From: Asparagopsis taxiformis
Taxonomy: Eukaryota; Rhodophyta; Florideophyceae; Bonnemaisoniales; Bonnemaisoniaceae
Length of the DNA: 64,000 bases
Direction: 5' to 3'
Assembly (NCBI GenBank): GCA_030407315.1
Contig: JALQPE010000228.1
Location: forward strand, 18,003 to 82,002
The stretch's first letter is position 1; every line of letters begins with the position of its first letter. Below, one piece after another: positions 30,430 to 40,859 of this stretch. The translations under genes were made by a program, and so were the position numbers. The notes below the pieces were generated by a model. The model was not told the origin of the DNA. It worked only from the letters and a program-made list of their open reading frames with translations, and did not search any database.

Positions 30430-30710
30430 CCAAGCAGTGTACGTTTGGTTTTGTGTATGTGCAGAGCGAAAAACAAACTGCAGTGTGCGCTAGCGACCAA
30501 GAGAAGCCAATATTCCCAGACAGTGTTCAGATGCAAGGGGACGCACGCGACGCGTAACGTTTCCAACCAGTTTACGCTTGGCAGTTTGCAGGCCCAGAGT
30601 GACCCACAATCGGTGCAGGTGTTCGGTAAGTTGGGTGCGACACAAGGGATGAGCAGTGTTGCAGGCAGAGTGCGCTTGGTGTTTGGCAGGTGCAGAGCGA
30701 CAGGCTGGGC
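30430..30710 (+). repeat. Three degenerate direct repeats
   Basis: A motif of about 40 bp, AGTGTACGTTTGG...GTGCAGAGCGA, occurs near 30436, 30561 and 30664 with substitutions. No gene was recognised in 30300-31128. Confidence 0.4.
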
Positions 30711-31128
30711 GCGGCGTACAACTGCGAGGCGGTGTGCAAGTGGGAGAAGGCGTGAAACAGCGGTGCACACAGTTCAACCAGTGAGGGCCTTTCTTCGAAC
30801 TCGATTCTGCTTGCTTGCTCGCACGCAAGCAGGAAATAGAAGGATATCATTGGGAGATAATATTACGATGGAGTAGTGGTTTTGATAAATAATGAAGTGT
30901 GAAAACTACAGAACCTCTCCACTTGTCCTGCCACTACTGGTTCCAGCTGAAGAAAACCGACTCGGTGCGAGGTGTTCTTCAGTATCCCAGGCTCCCCAAG
31001 AACCTCCCAGAACAAATACAGACTGTCTATCATTTGATCATCACACCAACACTTTGCCGTTCCATCACACAACCCTGTGGAACCCCCCGAACTCCACCCC
31101 GCATTCCAATTACTCATAAGAAATACAG

Positions 31129-31692
31129 ATGGAACAGACCACTCCGTTGATACGCGAAATTTCAGATATTTCCGACTCCGACGATAATGCAGATGAAGCC
31201 ATGTTGATAATAATGCTTTGGTTCCTGCTTTGCGAACACGGAGTTCATGATTTGAAGCACGCTACTACTACGGATCCGCCAAAAAACCAACATCACAGAT
31301 GTATTCCTGACCTTGAAACTCCAACTAATTTCTTGGGATCCGCAGACTTTAGTCGGGTGTTTAGAATGAGCAGGAAATCATTCTACTGCCTTGTTGATCT
31401 TCTTGAAAACAGTAAACCCAGATCGAAGAGAAATCACAGAAACAAGAGGCAAGTCAGTACCGAAGTGCGACTAGCTATAACATTGCGGATGCTCGCAGGT
31501 GGGAGCTATCTGGATCAGAGGATTAGTTTCAGGTTATCAGTCAGTTGTATTTACAAGGTATTTCATGAGGCTTGTGCGGAGCTCATGGAGGTTTTGAAGC
31601 TCCCCGGATTGCCTTCAGATTCTATACATCTTGATGAAATTGCCTTCGACTTCAAAATGTCTCGCAGAAATCCTAGCCCACTTAACCACTGA
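31129..31692 (+). pseudogene. PIF/Harbinger (HARBI1-like) transposase, N-terminal part only
   Basis: 187-aa frame. FSRVFRMSRKSFYCLVDLLE, then STEVRLAITLRMLAGGSYLD and LSVSCIYKVFHEACAELMEV match the N-terminal helical region of HARBI1/PIF nucleases (DDE_Tnp_4). The frame ends at NPSPLNH-stop, just where family members continue into the first catalytic Asp (GxxDG). No DDE residues are present here or nearby, so it cannot be an active transposase. The next 140 bp show no continuation before the opposite-strand gene ends at 31834. Confidence 0.7.
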
Positions 31693-31833
31693 TTTCGCTA
31701 TGAACAGAACGTACTTTCCAAACCAGAATCCAACTTTCTGAAGTTGATTGAACATGAGAGATGTTTTTTCATATTGATTGAATAGGATAACAAAGTTGAT
31801 TGAACTACTCGTGTCGTCGAAGACGAGGCGTTT

Positions 31834-34347
31834 TTACTTCGGAATAGACGCCAGGCCTGACCTGATCTCTTTCTCTACCCCAGCTCTTATCATCTTGTTT
31901 GTTAGTGAAGGGAACTCTGCAATGACGGTGTCAACCGAAATATGTCCCTTCCAAGCCACTGTTGTTCTCCCCTTGCGAAGCATGGCAGGCCTATACTTAC
32001 CTGACCATGCGTCTCTTCCATCGTAGACCTCGTACCACCGAACACACAGCTGACAAATAACCCCTTCGTTGTTTTTCTTACAACTCATAATTTGTCCTAG
32101 CCAGAACGGCATCTCAGTAGTACAGTCTTCTCCATTTACAGCCACGAAGCGATTCACCGAGTAGGGCAAGTCTGATAGTGGTATGCAATCTGCAGTCGAC
32201 ATGAGTTCCTCCTCCATCGGGACGACGTTCCGATTCCCTTTTCGATACATGCCATTCATCTCGAAACATTCGGTGAGGTTCCAATGAAAAGAATCTTCCC
32301 TTTCCTCATAAAGCTGTCGTAGAAGCTCATGTAGCTGATCCATTTTAGAATTGTTATTGACCCTGCTCTCTTCCGAACGAAAACGGAGCAGGACCTCATG
32401 TCGATCTGGAGGAGAACGTATGATATTACTCGGTGTTCGTTTCAGTTCAGGAGGCTTAACCAGGAAACCATTCAGCCCCGGAGTGAGAACTGGGAGAGGC
32501 TTCCAGTTGTCTTCACAAAATATCTTAACATCGCATGCAGTTCTGTAGAAGTCATAACTTTTTCCTGTATCTTGGGATCGGTGAAACCTGAAGTATCTGA
32601 ATTTTGAGAAAGCATGCACTTTTCCAACCGAATTCTCACTCCGGCAGAGACCGGAGAAGTTTGCCACGTGCAACATACGAGAGACAGAGGGTTCCGGAGT
32701 ATAGGACACTCTGAGTTGTTCAACTAAATCTTCCATAGTGACGGCGTTGTGGGAACGTAGCCTGCGAGAGGTACAGCTAAAGGCCTGGTCGATGTCTGCA
32801 TGGGTGTGGCCGATGGGTAGGAAAGAAGCGTGTACTTCTTCAAACACACCCCAAGCAACGAGACATTCTAGATAGCAAAACAGAAACGTGTTCTTGTTCT
32901 CTCTTGTGCAATTGTCTACCTGCAAGTACAGTGTTCCCTGAAGACTCGAACCCATAGCCTTTTTGGTAAGAGTCCTGTGAATTGCCTCGATGATATGATT
33001 TGCCCCAGTTTCGAATTCAGCAGTAAGTGTGTACAACGAAAGATGCTTTCGGACACCATGTTCGAGAACACCTATGAGTCTCACCTTCAAACTATGACCA
33101 ACAGTCGCTTTTGTACATACCGTGAAATGGGGAAGACCGTATCCTGGTTGATCAGCCCCGTCTACGATCAGAGACGTGAACCTGGAGGGATATAGTGACG
33201 CTTCTTCACACTTATTTTGATACTCCCTGCGTTCCCGTGCCACCATCTCGATATGACGCTGGCGACGTTCCAGAAGCGGAGCAGTGCGTTGAATATCTGT
33301 CCCGATGGCTTCCAGTTTATCACGTATGTACTCACATTCCGAACATTTCGTGAACCTCTGGACACGCCGAACCTTGATATTCGCGCAAAACGTGTTCCAG
33401 GTGTTGTAGAAGTAGCTCAAAGTTGGTGGGTTCCGGTTCGAGTATAATAACGTAAATTGGTCGCAGAACATCTCGTACACAGCCTTCTTCTCGAAAAGAG
33501 GCAGATGCTTCTCTCCACTGTCTGGCATCATATCAGCAGTCGAGGCAGACAAGCGTTCAAGGAAGCAGATCACTGCATCTCTATGTGGAGAGCCAGAAAT
33601 TCGTTTCGGAGAAGCCATAAATGGAAGACTCCCATTCTGGCAAGCTTTCTTTACCGAGGTCTGCAGGTGTCGTGAAAACTTGAAGCTGTACTCTAGGAAT
33701 TCGCAACACACAGGCTTCCCAGAGAAGTAGAACCGGTTACTGTTTGGTTCCAGTAGAGCGTGCAGATACCTGCGGCGATCGTCCCTGTTGTACAACAAAA
33801 CTCGTTCTGCTTCATTCCGAAGGAAAACATGGTCGGTTTTTCTGAAGCATCCCTTATTGCAGCATGGTATTCTTCTTATATCTGTTTTGGGCAGTGACAA
33901 ACTGAACTTCACCCGCCTCTCTAGCATGCTGCTCTTTCGACGAACTGAACTGGACCTCGTCACACTTTCATAATTCTTCCTGTGTTGTAGTCGTGAAAAT
34001 GGTTTATACATCGAAGCCGTGGATCGGAAAGAGTCGGAAGAAGTACCCACTATTCCATGCATCACTTCATCGTGGCTACGCGGCACAGATATGGTTTCAA
34101 CAGAAGGAGCGTGTTCTGATTCGGAGTCCCTAGAAAGAGATTTCATGTATGATTCGGCTTTCTCCAGTGCGTCATTCCTAGCTTCGGCGAGATGAAAACG
34201 CGGAGCCATCTGCTGTGGGAGCAGAACGAATGATCTCTGAACGGTAGTTAGATTTGCAGGTATCGTGGAAAAGAGATGGCTGCAAGACGAGTATATCGGT
34301 TTATCAAGATGCATGGTGAGTAGGAATGACACCGGTGAGACGTTCAT
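31834..34347 (-). CDS. DUF7869-type transposase-like protein with C-terminal reader-like domain
   Basis: 837-aa intronless ORF. Met47 (MAPRFHLAEAR) is an alternative start. A Cys-rich segment (CCNKGCF 162-168; CCEFLEY 214-220) precedes a region typical of the family: YFYNTWNTFCANIKVRRVQR, FTKCSECEYIRDKLEAIG and a charged helix. Then come three acidic motifs of a likely RNase H-like fold: LIVDGADQ (395-400), QVDNCTRENKN (478-486) and IGHTHADIDQAFS (512-524). These are the putative catalytic Asp positions. The C-terminus (about 735-805) has MPFWLGQIM...VRWYEVYDG...GKYRP, a BAH/Tudor-like pattern. It lies 259 bp downstream of, and on the same strand as, the ParB-methyltransferase gene. DNA-element transposition is inferred from family patterns. 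It appears intact. Confidence 0.65.
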   Translation of the reverse strand: MNVSPVSFLLTMHLDKPIYSSCSHLFSTIPANLTTVQRSFVLLPQQMAPRFHLAEARNDALEKAESYMKSLSRDSESEHAPSVETISVPRSHDEVMHGIVGTSSDSFRSTASMYKPFSRLQHRKNYESVTRSSSVRRKSSMLERRVKFSLSLPKTDIRRIPCCNKGCFRKTDHVFLRNEAERVLLYNRDDRRRYLHALLEPNSNRFYFSGKPVCCEFLEYSFKFSRHLQTSVKKACQNGSLPFMASPKRISGSPHRDAVICFLERLSASTADMMPDSGEKHLPLFEKKAVYEMFCDQFTLLYSNRNPPTLSYFYNTWNTFCANIKVRRVQRFTKCSECEYIRDKLEAIGTDIQRTAPLLERRQRHIEMVARERREYQNKCEEASLYPSRFTSLIVDGADQPGYGLPHFTVCTKATVGHSLKVRLIGVLEHGVRKHLSLYTLTAEFETGANHIIEAIHRTLTKKAMGSSLQGTLYLQVDNCTRENKNTFLFCYLECLVAWGVFEEVHASFLPIGHTHADIDQAFSCTSRRLRSHNAVTMEDLVEQLRVSYTPEPSVSRMLHVANFSGLCRSENSVGKVHAFSKFRYFRFHRSQDTGKSYDFYRTACDVKIFCEDNWKPLPVLTPGLNGFLVKPPELKRTPSNIIRSPPDRHEVLLRFRSEESRVNNNSKMDQLHELLRQLYEEREDSFHWNLTECFEMNGMYRKGNRNVVPMEEELMSTADCIPLSDLPYSVNRFVAVNGEDCTTEMPFWLGQIMSCKKNNEGVICQLCVRWYEVYDGRDAWSGKYRPAMLRKGRTTVAWKGHISVDTVIAEFPSLTNKMIRAGVEKEIRSGLASIPK

Positions 34348-34606
34348 CTAATATGGATGCAGAGTGGCCTCCTCGACGGCGATAGTTGGCCCAGGATACA
34401 GCGCCAAATACCTATGTCAAATCAATCTCTGTTGTGAATGGAGTACGGCTGATTGGTTGATTTGTCCTCTTCATGCGCCCATGATTACGGGGAAAAATGA
34501 CAACAATCTTTCCTCTCTGAAGGTTTACAAATGGTACGAAACAGAGGTAAAGGTTTATTGCAGCGGTTTTGTTCAAATCTGCCGGGCGAAACTATACGTA
34601 ATAAGA

Positions 34607-37600
34607 CTAAGACAACGGCCTCATCTTGTTCAAGTCCCATGCGAATATCCCGTTCAGCCCTTTCAAAGTTCCAGGAGGAGGTTCAATACCACCGTATTTG
34701 TACGGGTAAGGACAATCCAAACAACATTCGTTCGGTTCGAACATATAACAAGATACAAGTTTCTGATCCTCACCTTGAAAGTTCGCTAGAGGTACATTGT
34801 GTATTGTAGTTTGGAACCTCTCATCACTAGTTCCTGCACAAAGGAGAGACGCTTTTCCGACGACCTGATCCAAAATGTATAGTTCAACAGAATCTCCTCC
34901 TTTCAGTACTCTCTCTATTCCTTCGATAGTGGATTTACCGGCATTTGTATTATCATCTTTTCCCTTTTTCTGTAGCGAACAGATTTTCGGTTGGCTTAGC
35001 AGAACGCCATCCTCTGCATGATTCCCTGTTCTCCTTTTCTTCGATCCGATACGTGATCTCAGATCATTATGATACAAAGCATCGGCAATAGAACGAAGTC
35101 TTTCATGAGCGAGACGGAAAATCTTGGTACTAGCTTCCACAACCACACATGAACGGGCTGTCTTCATCGCTGCGATCGCAGTAGTAAGTGTTCCTCCGTA
35201 AACATCAATAACTGAACCCCTCTCAGGAGAAAACGTGTTGATTATCTCGGATAACATTCCAATATGTTTCTCTTCTGTTAGAACAGGAGATTTTGTTCCT
35301 GGAGTGAGAAGTTTGTCTTTCGAAACGGGAATTCTGGACATTGCAGCGAATTTCCGTTTCGTTTCTGTTGGGACGAGGTGATATTGGCTTCGAAGGTCTG
35401 GCTTGAAACCGTCCTTACGATGTCCGGGAGCCCTGGCAACAACTGCAAACTCGCACGCGTTTTGTGGGAACATATCTCCGCGATGTGCTTGTACAGTGTT
35501 CGTGTCTTTCATGAATACGAAAGGGTATTCCGGACCGTCGAAACCGACGTTTCTCAGCTCATGCAGGAATGCTGGAAAGTTTCGGAATGATACAAAACAG
35601 AAAAACCAGCCACCTGGCTTCAAGGCTCTCCTTGCAAACTGGCATAATGCATTGATTTCCTTGTCACTTATGAAATTGTTATATGCGGTATTACGAAGGG
35701 ATTTAGAATTCGGAGTTCCATACGGAGGGTCGGTAAGAACTAAATCCTGAAGAGGGTACTCATCTGTCCATATTTTCTTGTCGAAGTCCTGCCATTTCAT
35801 CTGATAGCATTTAATTCCCATTTCAAGAACGTAGTCTTTTCCTTCTGGCTCATTCGTACCAGATGAACCGCGTTTAGAATGAAGGTTGAGGCGGTCTGAG
35901 TTGATACTAGGTGAAGCAGAGACATCGTTCTCTGTTATCATTCGGTCCACTGGAATAGAAGTTTTCGGTCCGGTGATAACCTTTTCGGAAGCGTCAACTT
36001 CATCTTGTACAGATTCTTGCGTTATCTGGCTCATCTTCGGTACCGAGACTATATCCTCATCACATATTTCGGAGCCTAGTTGAGGAACACTATCTTCCTT
36101 CGAGACATCTTTTTGTTTCTCTTCTTTCGCGTCCCTTGTATCTGCATTTTCGTTATCGGCTGCCGTCTTGCCAATTTCCTGACAGAAAGAATCGGGATCT
36201 GGTTCTTTTCGATGGCTTTCCCGATACTTCTCTTCCTTCATGGGAGCAATTTGAGGGCAAACTTTCCGGTACTGCTTCAAAAGAGCACCCAGAATATTAT
36301 AATCGTTTCCCATGTTCTCCATAACATCAGTATCGAACTTTGATGAGCGAAGTAGATTCTGCTTGATTGATTCCATGCCCTTTGGCCATACCTGTCCTTC
36401 ATGAAGAACCTCGAACTTACGCGCTTCTTTCATCACTGCGCATGTGTATTCGTATTGCTGGAGGGTATCTTTGTATGATACTGGTTTGAATTTATTCAAT
36501 CTGGAGATTCCCCGAAGCCTGTAAAGAGTATGAACTTGAACTTCTTCAGCATCAGTACCCGAAGCATTCATGAACTTGGTTGCAGATTTCAAAGATGTTA
36601 AATTCACAAATTTGCGATACACGCGACAGTCAACGCTTGTCATTGGGGTATTAGTACCCTTTCTCCGAGTTTTCAATGCCATACTGTTGCTAGAAGGAGG
36701 TTCTGCCAAGTCTGGATGCTCCGAATTCATAATTGTTCCAATCTCTTCGATCACTCGCACAGGAAGGCGCAATGCCGTCGCAGCAGTCTGTCTCACGGTG
36801 TTATCCTTGAGGTGGGAGCAACCATCATATGCGGCAGCAACTTGTTTGGCTGTAGGTGGCTTTGAGGTCATGCTCTGCATCCGGTGGGCTTCTTCTTTCA
36901 TTCCGCTCAGGATATCATAGAACGTGGTTTCGACATATAATGTTGCATCATGCTTACGGTTCTGATGTCTGCCTAGTTGTTTCAGAACTTGGATAGAATG
37001 ACCTCCTTTCAGTATCGTGACAGGCCACATAAAAGAGTCCCACCTCTCCGGGTTCTCATCTATTAACTCCTGGATTGCAGTCAGTCTGTGCATACCGTCA
37101 ACAACTCCGTACCAAACGGAACGGCATTCGGACTTCTCTTTCGCCTCACTGTCAGAAAGAAAATCACCCTGAGGACCGCGTATCGTTTTGAAAAAGTCAA
37201 TAATGTGGCGCTGGAACGACCCGGTCAACTCGACTACGATCGCATTGTCGGAGCCCGAAATGAATCCATCAATTCCGTTTGTTTCATCTTGTTCTCGACA
37301 TTGTGCTGACTTTATGTTTCCAGAAAATATCGACTTCAATCGCAACACACCAGAGCGCACTACTTGTCGAACAGCAGTGAGTGGGATGCATGCCCGCGGA
37401 TCAACACGTGTGTTCGTAGACCCTTCCATGACGTCTGCAAATAAGGCGGTATTAGTGTGCTTCATGGTGGAAGTACCCGGTTCCTCTTCTGGAGGACCTG
37501 ATTTGGAACTGAGTCTGGACCCAGTCCTCTTGAAGAATCTCGTCATGTCATCCAGTTCTGAAATAATGAAGTGCCGGGTAAGAAATGAAGGGGAAACAGA

Positions 37601-37639
37601 AGCTATAAAACTCTGTATCAATTTCTCGCACTTTCGCAT
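34607..37639 (-). CDS. ParB-like/DNA amino-methyltransferase fusion, intact
   Basis: 1010-aa intronless ORF (Met32 is an alternative start). Residues about 75-230 are ParB/Srx-like, with TRVDPRACIPLTAV and the box II motif VVDGMHRLTAIQEL (DGMHR 181-185). A helical middle (about 230-470) and an acidic linker follow. Residues about 605-860 are a permuted DNA methyltransferase: DLVLTDPPYGTP (DPPY 637-640), ARRALKPGGWFFCFVSFR, then SVIDVYGGTLTTAIAAM (about 809-825). A basic stretch (SRIGSKKRRTG) and a C-terminal domain (LKGGDSVELYILD ... LNGIFAWDLNKM) close it. ParB-methyltransferase fusions are known from bacterial mobile DNA; a eukaryotic form beside a transposase-like gene is unusual. The predicted product is an N6-adenine or N4-cytosine DNA methyltransferase. 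All motifs are present. Confidence 0.8.
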   Translation of the reverse strand: MRKCEKLIQSFIASVSPSFLTRHFIISELDDMTRFFKRTGSRLSSKSGPPEEEPGTSTMKHTNTALFADVMEGSTNTRVDPRACIPLTAVRQVVRSGVLRLKSIFSGNIKSAQCREQDETNGIDGFISGSDNAIVVELTGSFQRHIIDFFKTIRGPQGDFLSDSEAKEKSECRSVWYGVVDGMHRLTAIQELIDENPERWDSFMWPVTILKGGHSIQVLKQLGRHQNRKHDATLYVETTFYDILSGMKEEAHRMQSMTSKPPTAKQVAAAYDGCSHLKDNTVRQTAATALRLPVRVIEEIGTIMNSEHPDLAEPPSSNSMALKTRRKGTNTPMTSVDCRVYRKFVNLTSLKSATKFMNASGTDAEEVQVHTLYRLRGISRLNKFKPVSYKDTLQQYEYTCAVMKEARKFEVLHEGQVWPKGMESIKQNLLRSSKFDTDVMENMGNDYNILGALLKQYRKVCPQIAPMKEEKYRESHRKEPDPDSFCQEIGKTAADNENADTRDAKEEKQKDVSKEDSVPQLGSEICDEDIVSVPKMSQITQESVQDEVDASEKVITGPKTSIPVDRMITENDVSASPSINSDRLNLHSKRGSSGTNEPEGKDYVLEMGIKCYQMKWQDFDKKIWTDEYPLQDLVLTDPPYGTPNSKSLRNTAYNNFISDKEINALCQFARRALKPGGWFFCFVSFRNFPAFLHELRNVGFDGPEYPFVFMKDTNTVQAHRGDMFPQNACEFAVVARAPGHRKDGFKPDLRSQYHLVPTETKRKFAAMSRIPVSKDKLLTPGTKSPVLTEEKHIGMLSEIINTFSPERGSVIDVYGGTLTTAIAAMKTARSCVVVEASTKIFRLAHERLRSIADALYHNDLRSRIGSKKRRTGNHAEDGVLLSQPKICSLQKKGKDDNTNAGKSTIEGIERVLKGGDSVELYILDQVVGKASLLCAGTSDERFQTTIHNVPLANFQGEDQKLVSCYMFEPNECCLDCPYPYKYGGIEPPPGTLKGLNGIFAWDLNKMRPLS

Positions 37640-38145
37640 GAAGGACTTGAAATGATTGTCATGAACGCCATACTCAAGTACAGTGTACTTTCACCATGCA
37701 TAGTACACTGGCCCAGACCCGAAATGACCGTTCACATTGGATCCAATGTGAACGGTCATTTCGGTTTTGGGCCAGTGCACTATGCATGGTGAAGCATCTT
37801 GGCCATGCAGGACACGACACGGCTCAAACCGGATTACGACGGCGGTGGTGGCCCGAGTATCGTGGTTACCATTGCTTGGAAGACAATTGAAGTGGATAGG
37901 AGACGCAAGCACTCTCCCAATGATTACCAGTCAGAAATATAAGTAGCGGGGTATTCTAAAAATTATATTGCGCCGGGCCGTGTCCATCCAGATGATGGAA
38001 TGATTTGGCAATCTGATTTGCTATATTGCTCACAACACTTGGCATATTTTTTTTCATATTTCCCAGGAATGGCCCATCTCACCAGGACTATTTCCTATAC
38101 AGGAAATGGGCCGTACACATCATCTTTTCGCTGCTAATAGCAGAA
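37640..38145. other. 5' region of the ParB-methyltransferase gene with a large palindrome
   Basis: No gene. It holds the palindrome at 37690-37793 and a shorter inverted pair (CAGGAATGGCCCATCTC / CTATACAGGAAATGGGCC, 38068-38113). It lies upstream of the minus-strand methyltransferase and of a plus-strand small ORF. Confidence 0.45.
37690..37793. repeat. 104-bp near-perfect palindrome
   Basis: Arms run from TTTCACCATGCATAGT through CGAAATGACCGTTCACATTG to a GGATCC centre and back, with a few mismatches and one or two indels. It lies about 50 bp upstream of the start at 37639. Confidence 0.8.
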
Positions 38146-38574
38146 ATGTCTGAACAGGTTTCGCCACCTTCCCCTCCGATACCAATATTACCGAACAGGT
38201 CTGAGTATCTTGCACACCGAAAAACCATTCTCATTTCCCCATTGCAATGCCATTTTTCAGTAAACAGCGCAGCTACCAGGTTTCTTTCATCCCTTAATAC
38301 ATTCCATATCCTACATTACACCTTAGAGTACATTCCTACCCACTGCAACTTAGACGATAAACAATGCATATTAGAAATAGAAACTCAGACCGAAAGAACA
38401 TTATTATTGCTTGAACGGTGCACAAAGCAGGCCTGCCGAAAAGTAGTACGTTGTACTGTTCTCAAACTACAGAAGCTTGATTCGATTTTTGTACAACTAA
38501 AATGGTGTTTACAAGGTTCAGGTGCAATAGCATGCACCTTGATACATATAAATGGTAGAACATTTACATTATGA
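38146..38574 (+). CDS. Small hypothetical protein
   Basis: A possible 142-aa protein starting MSEQVSPPSPPIPILP and ending GRTFTL. The middle (LEIETQTERTLLLLERCTKQ) is helical in composition. It is divergent from the ParB-methyltransferase gene and could be its partner, but no similarity to A or B was found. It may be spurious. Confidence 0.3.
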   Translation: MSEQVSPPSPPIPILPNRSEYLAHRKTILISPLQCHFSVNSAATRFLSSLNTFHILHYTLEYIPTHCNLDDKQCILEIETQTERTLLLLERCTKQACRKVVRCTVLKLQKLDSIFVQLKWCLQGSGAIACTLIHINGRTFTL

Positions 38575-38968
38575 CTCCATTCAATGAACAGAATATTGTT
38601 CTACGAACATGTGGAATAATAACGGGAGCAGATAATGAATCGTTCCCACCAAGAGTATTCGGATTAGAGATCAGACAGATAACATGTCTTTCCACAGTCA
38701 TTGCTGGTTGAACTACGACTGGCACGCTGGAATCCTTCAATTCAAGAGAGTTCCGGGCGTCCAATGAGATCGATGGATTCAAGGCTCATAATTCAAGAAT
38801 ACATCTCGTTCCGAAAAGTACAGAAAGCGCTCATTTGTGACATATTTACATCCTGAACGTTTATAACTGATTAGAAGCTGGTTCCCGTTCTGGTATAAAG
38901 CAGGACATGTGCTGCAAGTCCCCGACACTTTCGCCCCATACCACCTCCATCAACAATGACCGAATCAT
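38575..38968. other. Left flank of element 2
   Basis: No gene. The flank ends CGAATCAT immediately before CACTACGG. The base pair AT next to each end of element 2 (38967-38968 and 54776-54777) is the only possible target-site duplication and may be chance. Confidence 0.35.
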
Positions 38969-39530
38969 CACTACGGTGTTGAAAAGGGGGCCTCAGACAG
39001 TACGGTGAGACAGTGATTTTTACTGTCTGAGACAGTAAAAATCACTATGCGGTAAATGAAAATTAATGCCACACTTGGAGACAGTGATTTGCACTGTCTG
39101 GCAGACAGTACGGAACACTGTCTGCAGACAGTAAAAAACACTGTCTCACAGTACTGTCTGAGGCAGTGAATGGAGACAGTAAAAATTAATGATTTATTCA
39201 ATAGTTGGAAATGATGTAATTTACTGTACTGGGCAGTGTTGGCTGATAGTGTTTTGTATTGGCCAAGGCAACATGGCCGGATAGTGAAATACGCTGCCTG
39301 GGACAATAGACGGAACCAACACGGTGCACTGTCCTGGGCAGTACCTGGAGACAGTGATTTTCACTGTCCTGGGCAGTACCTGGAGACAGTGATTTTCATT
39401 GTCCTGGGCAGCACCTGGAGACAGTACTTTGTGCTGCCCTGGGCAGCACCTGGAGACAGTATTTCGTGCTGCCCTGGGCAGCACCTGGAGACAGTAAAAG
39501 TAGTGTCCTGATATAGTAAAATTCGGTGTC
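38969..39530. repeat. Left terminus and subterminal repeats of element 2
   Basis: After CACTACGGTGTTG come many GACAGTGATTTTTACTGTC-type motifs in both orientations. Four direct repeats of about 45 bp then follow (CCTGGGCAGTACCTGGAGACAGT and variants at 39330-39500). Confidence 0.75.
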
Positions 39531-40859
39531 TGGGAGTGGTGGATGAGATGGAGCGTCACGCTGTCGTGGGCATCTTTCTGGGGTAGAGGAAGGCAGTTCT
39601 AGCGCTATGAGGATGGGGCATGGACGGTATTCATATGGGAATGGACAGAATAGTACGGCTAGGAATTTTTATTTCGTAGTGACTATGAGCTAGCGAGAGG
39701 TATACGCGGTAGGATAGGTAGCAATCTAAGAGGGGGCGATATGGGAAGCTTCACTCTGGATTTGTTTATTTGCGCAGGCTACATTGAGAATAAACAATCC
39801 CTATGTTAAAAATGCTACTACAACTAACACTATTCCGACGAGTAAAACTAAAACTACTAGAAAAGTCTAGAAATCTATCAACTGATTGAGCTGCATGAAT
39901 AAGCTAGGAAATGAAGAGAAGAAGAAAAAATGATGTATAGAAAGGAAACAAGTTAGTGACGTTGAATTGGAGAGGGAAATTGATGGTGATTAGGAGACTA
40001 ACGTACCTTAACAAATACCATTGCATCCCAAATTGAGATATGTACTCACAGGCAGAAAAGAAAAGTAGTGGAGAAGTGGTAAGAGAGAAAGATAAATGAA
40101 AGTAGAAGTGGAATACTCACCGACTGGAAACCTGAGAAAGAGAAAACAAATAGAAAACTGGGTTAGTGGCGTGAGTTGTGGAAACGTACCATCATGGTTC
40201 ATATCCGTCGGAGACAAAGCAACAACTTTGGCCTTGGAAGCCGTATTGATGATCTAAAACTTACGCTTTGGAAGCAGTTTAGATGATCTATACGGCTTCC
40301 ACGGCCAGGGTTGTTGCTTTGTTTCCGACGGATATGAAGATGGAAACAGGGATTTTCAGAATCTGTTGTTTAAGTAGCACTCTGCGGGCGGAAATGACGT
40401 GTAGGAGAACAATAGAGGGATGAATTTGAAACAGAGCGGTGCGATGGGAGGCCCAGAAAACGATACCTAGGCTGCGAATTACGCTTGGAAGCACATGATC
40501 TGGCAGAGGAGGCGCACATTATCGTATCTTCTACCGCCTTTTATTGTCTAGAATGACGTCATCACTACAGAAATATAGGAAAAACACTAGCATATGGGGC
40601 CTACAGGACAGGCGGAGGTGAAGAGTAAGAAAAATGGCGCACTTTCCTGGACGAGGAGTCCGCGCTTCCAGTGATGATGTGGATGGTATATATCGATAAC
40701 GTCATTGTATGCTCCGAGTACACTTGGCAGGCAGTCAAAGCGGGCCACGTGGATGGTGGCGGTTAGGAAACAGCAGTGTCGAAGAATTTTTATAATTTTC
40801 ATGTTTCAAGCGAGCAGTGAGTCTGCATTGCAATATATAAATGTATCCTAATTTAAGAT
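39531..40859. other. Non-coding left arm of element 2
   Basis: AT-rich with no convincing gene. It contains the foldback at 40197-40342. Whether this arm also precedes element 1 cannot be seen because the window starts at base 1. Confidence 0.45.
40197..40342. repeat. Foldback with arms of about 65 bp
   Basis: The left arm TTCATATCCGTCGGAGACAA...GGAAGCCGTATTGATGATCT pairs with its inverted copy ending ...TTTCCGACGGATATGAAG at about 90% identity. The loop is about 15 bp (TTACGCTTTGGAAGC). Confidence 0.8.

Noticed and set aside
30397..30876. Plus-strand ORF of 159 codons
   Set aside because: It is generated by the three degenerate direct repeats and has Arg/Cys-rich, non-globular composition.
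34348..34606. Intron joining the ParB-methyltransferase and transposase-like genes
   Set aside because: Each ORF has its own start and stop with complete domains. No convincing splice sites were identified by eye.
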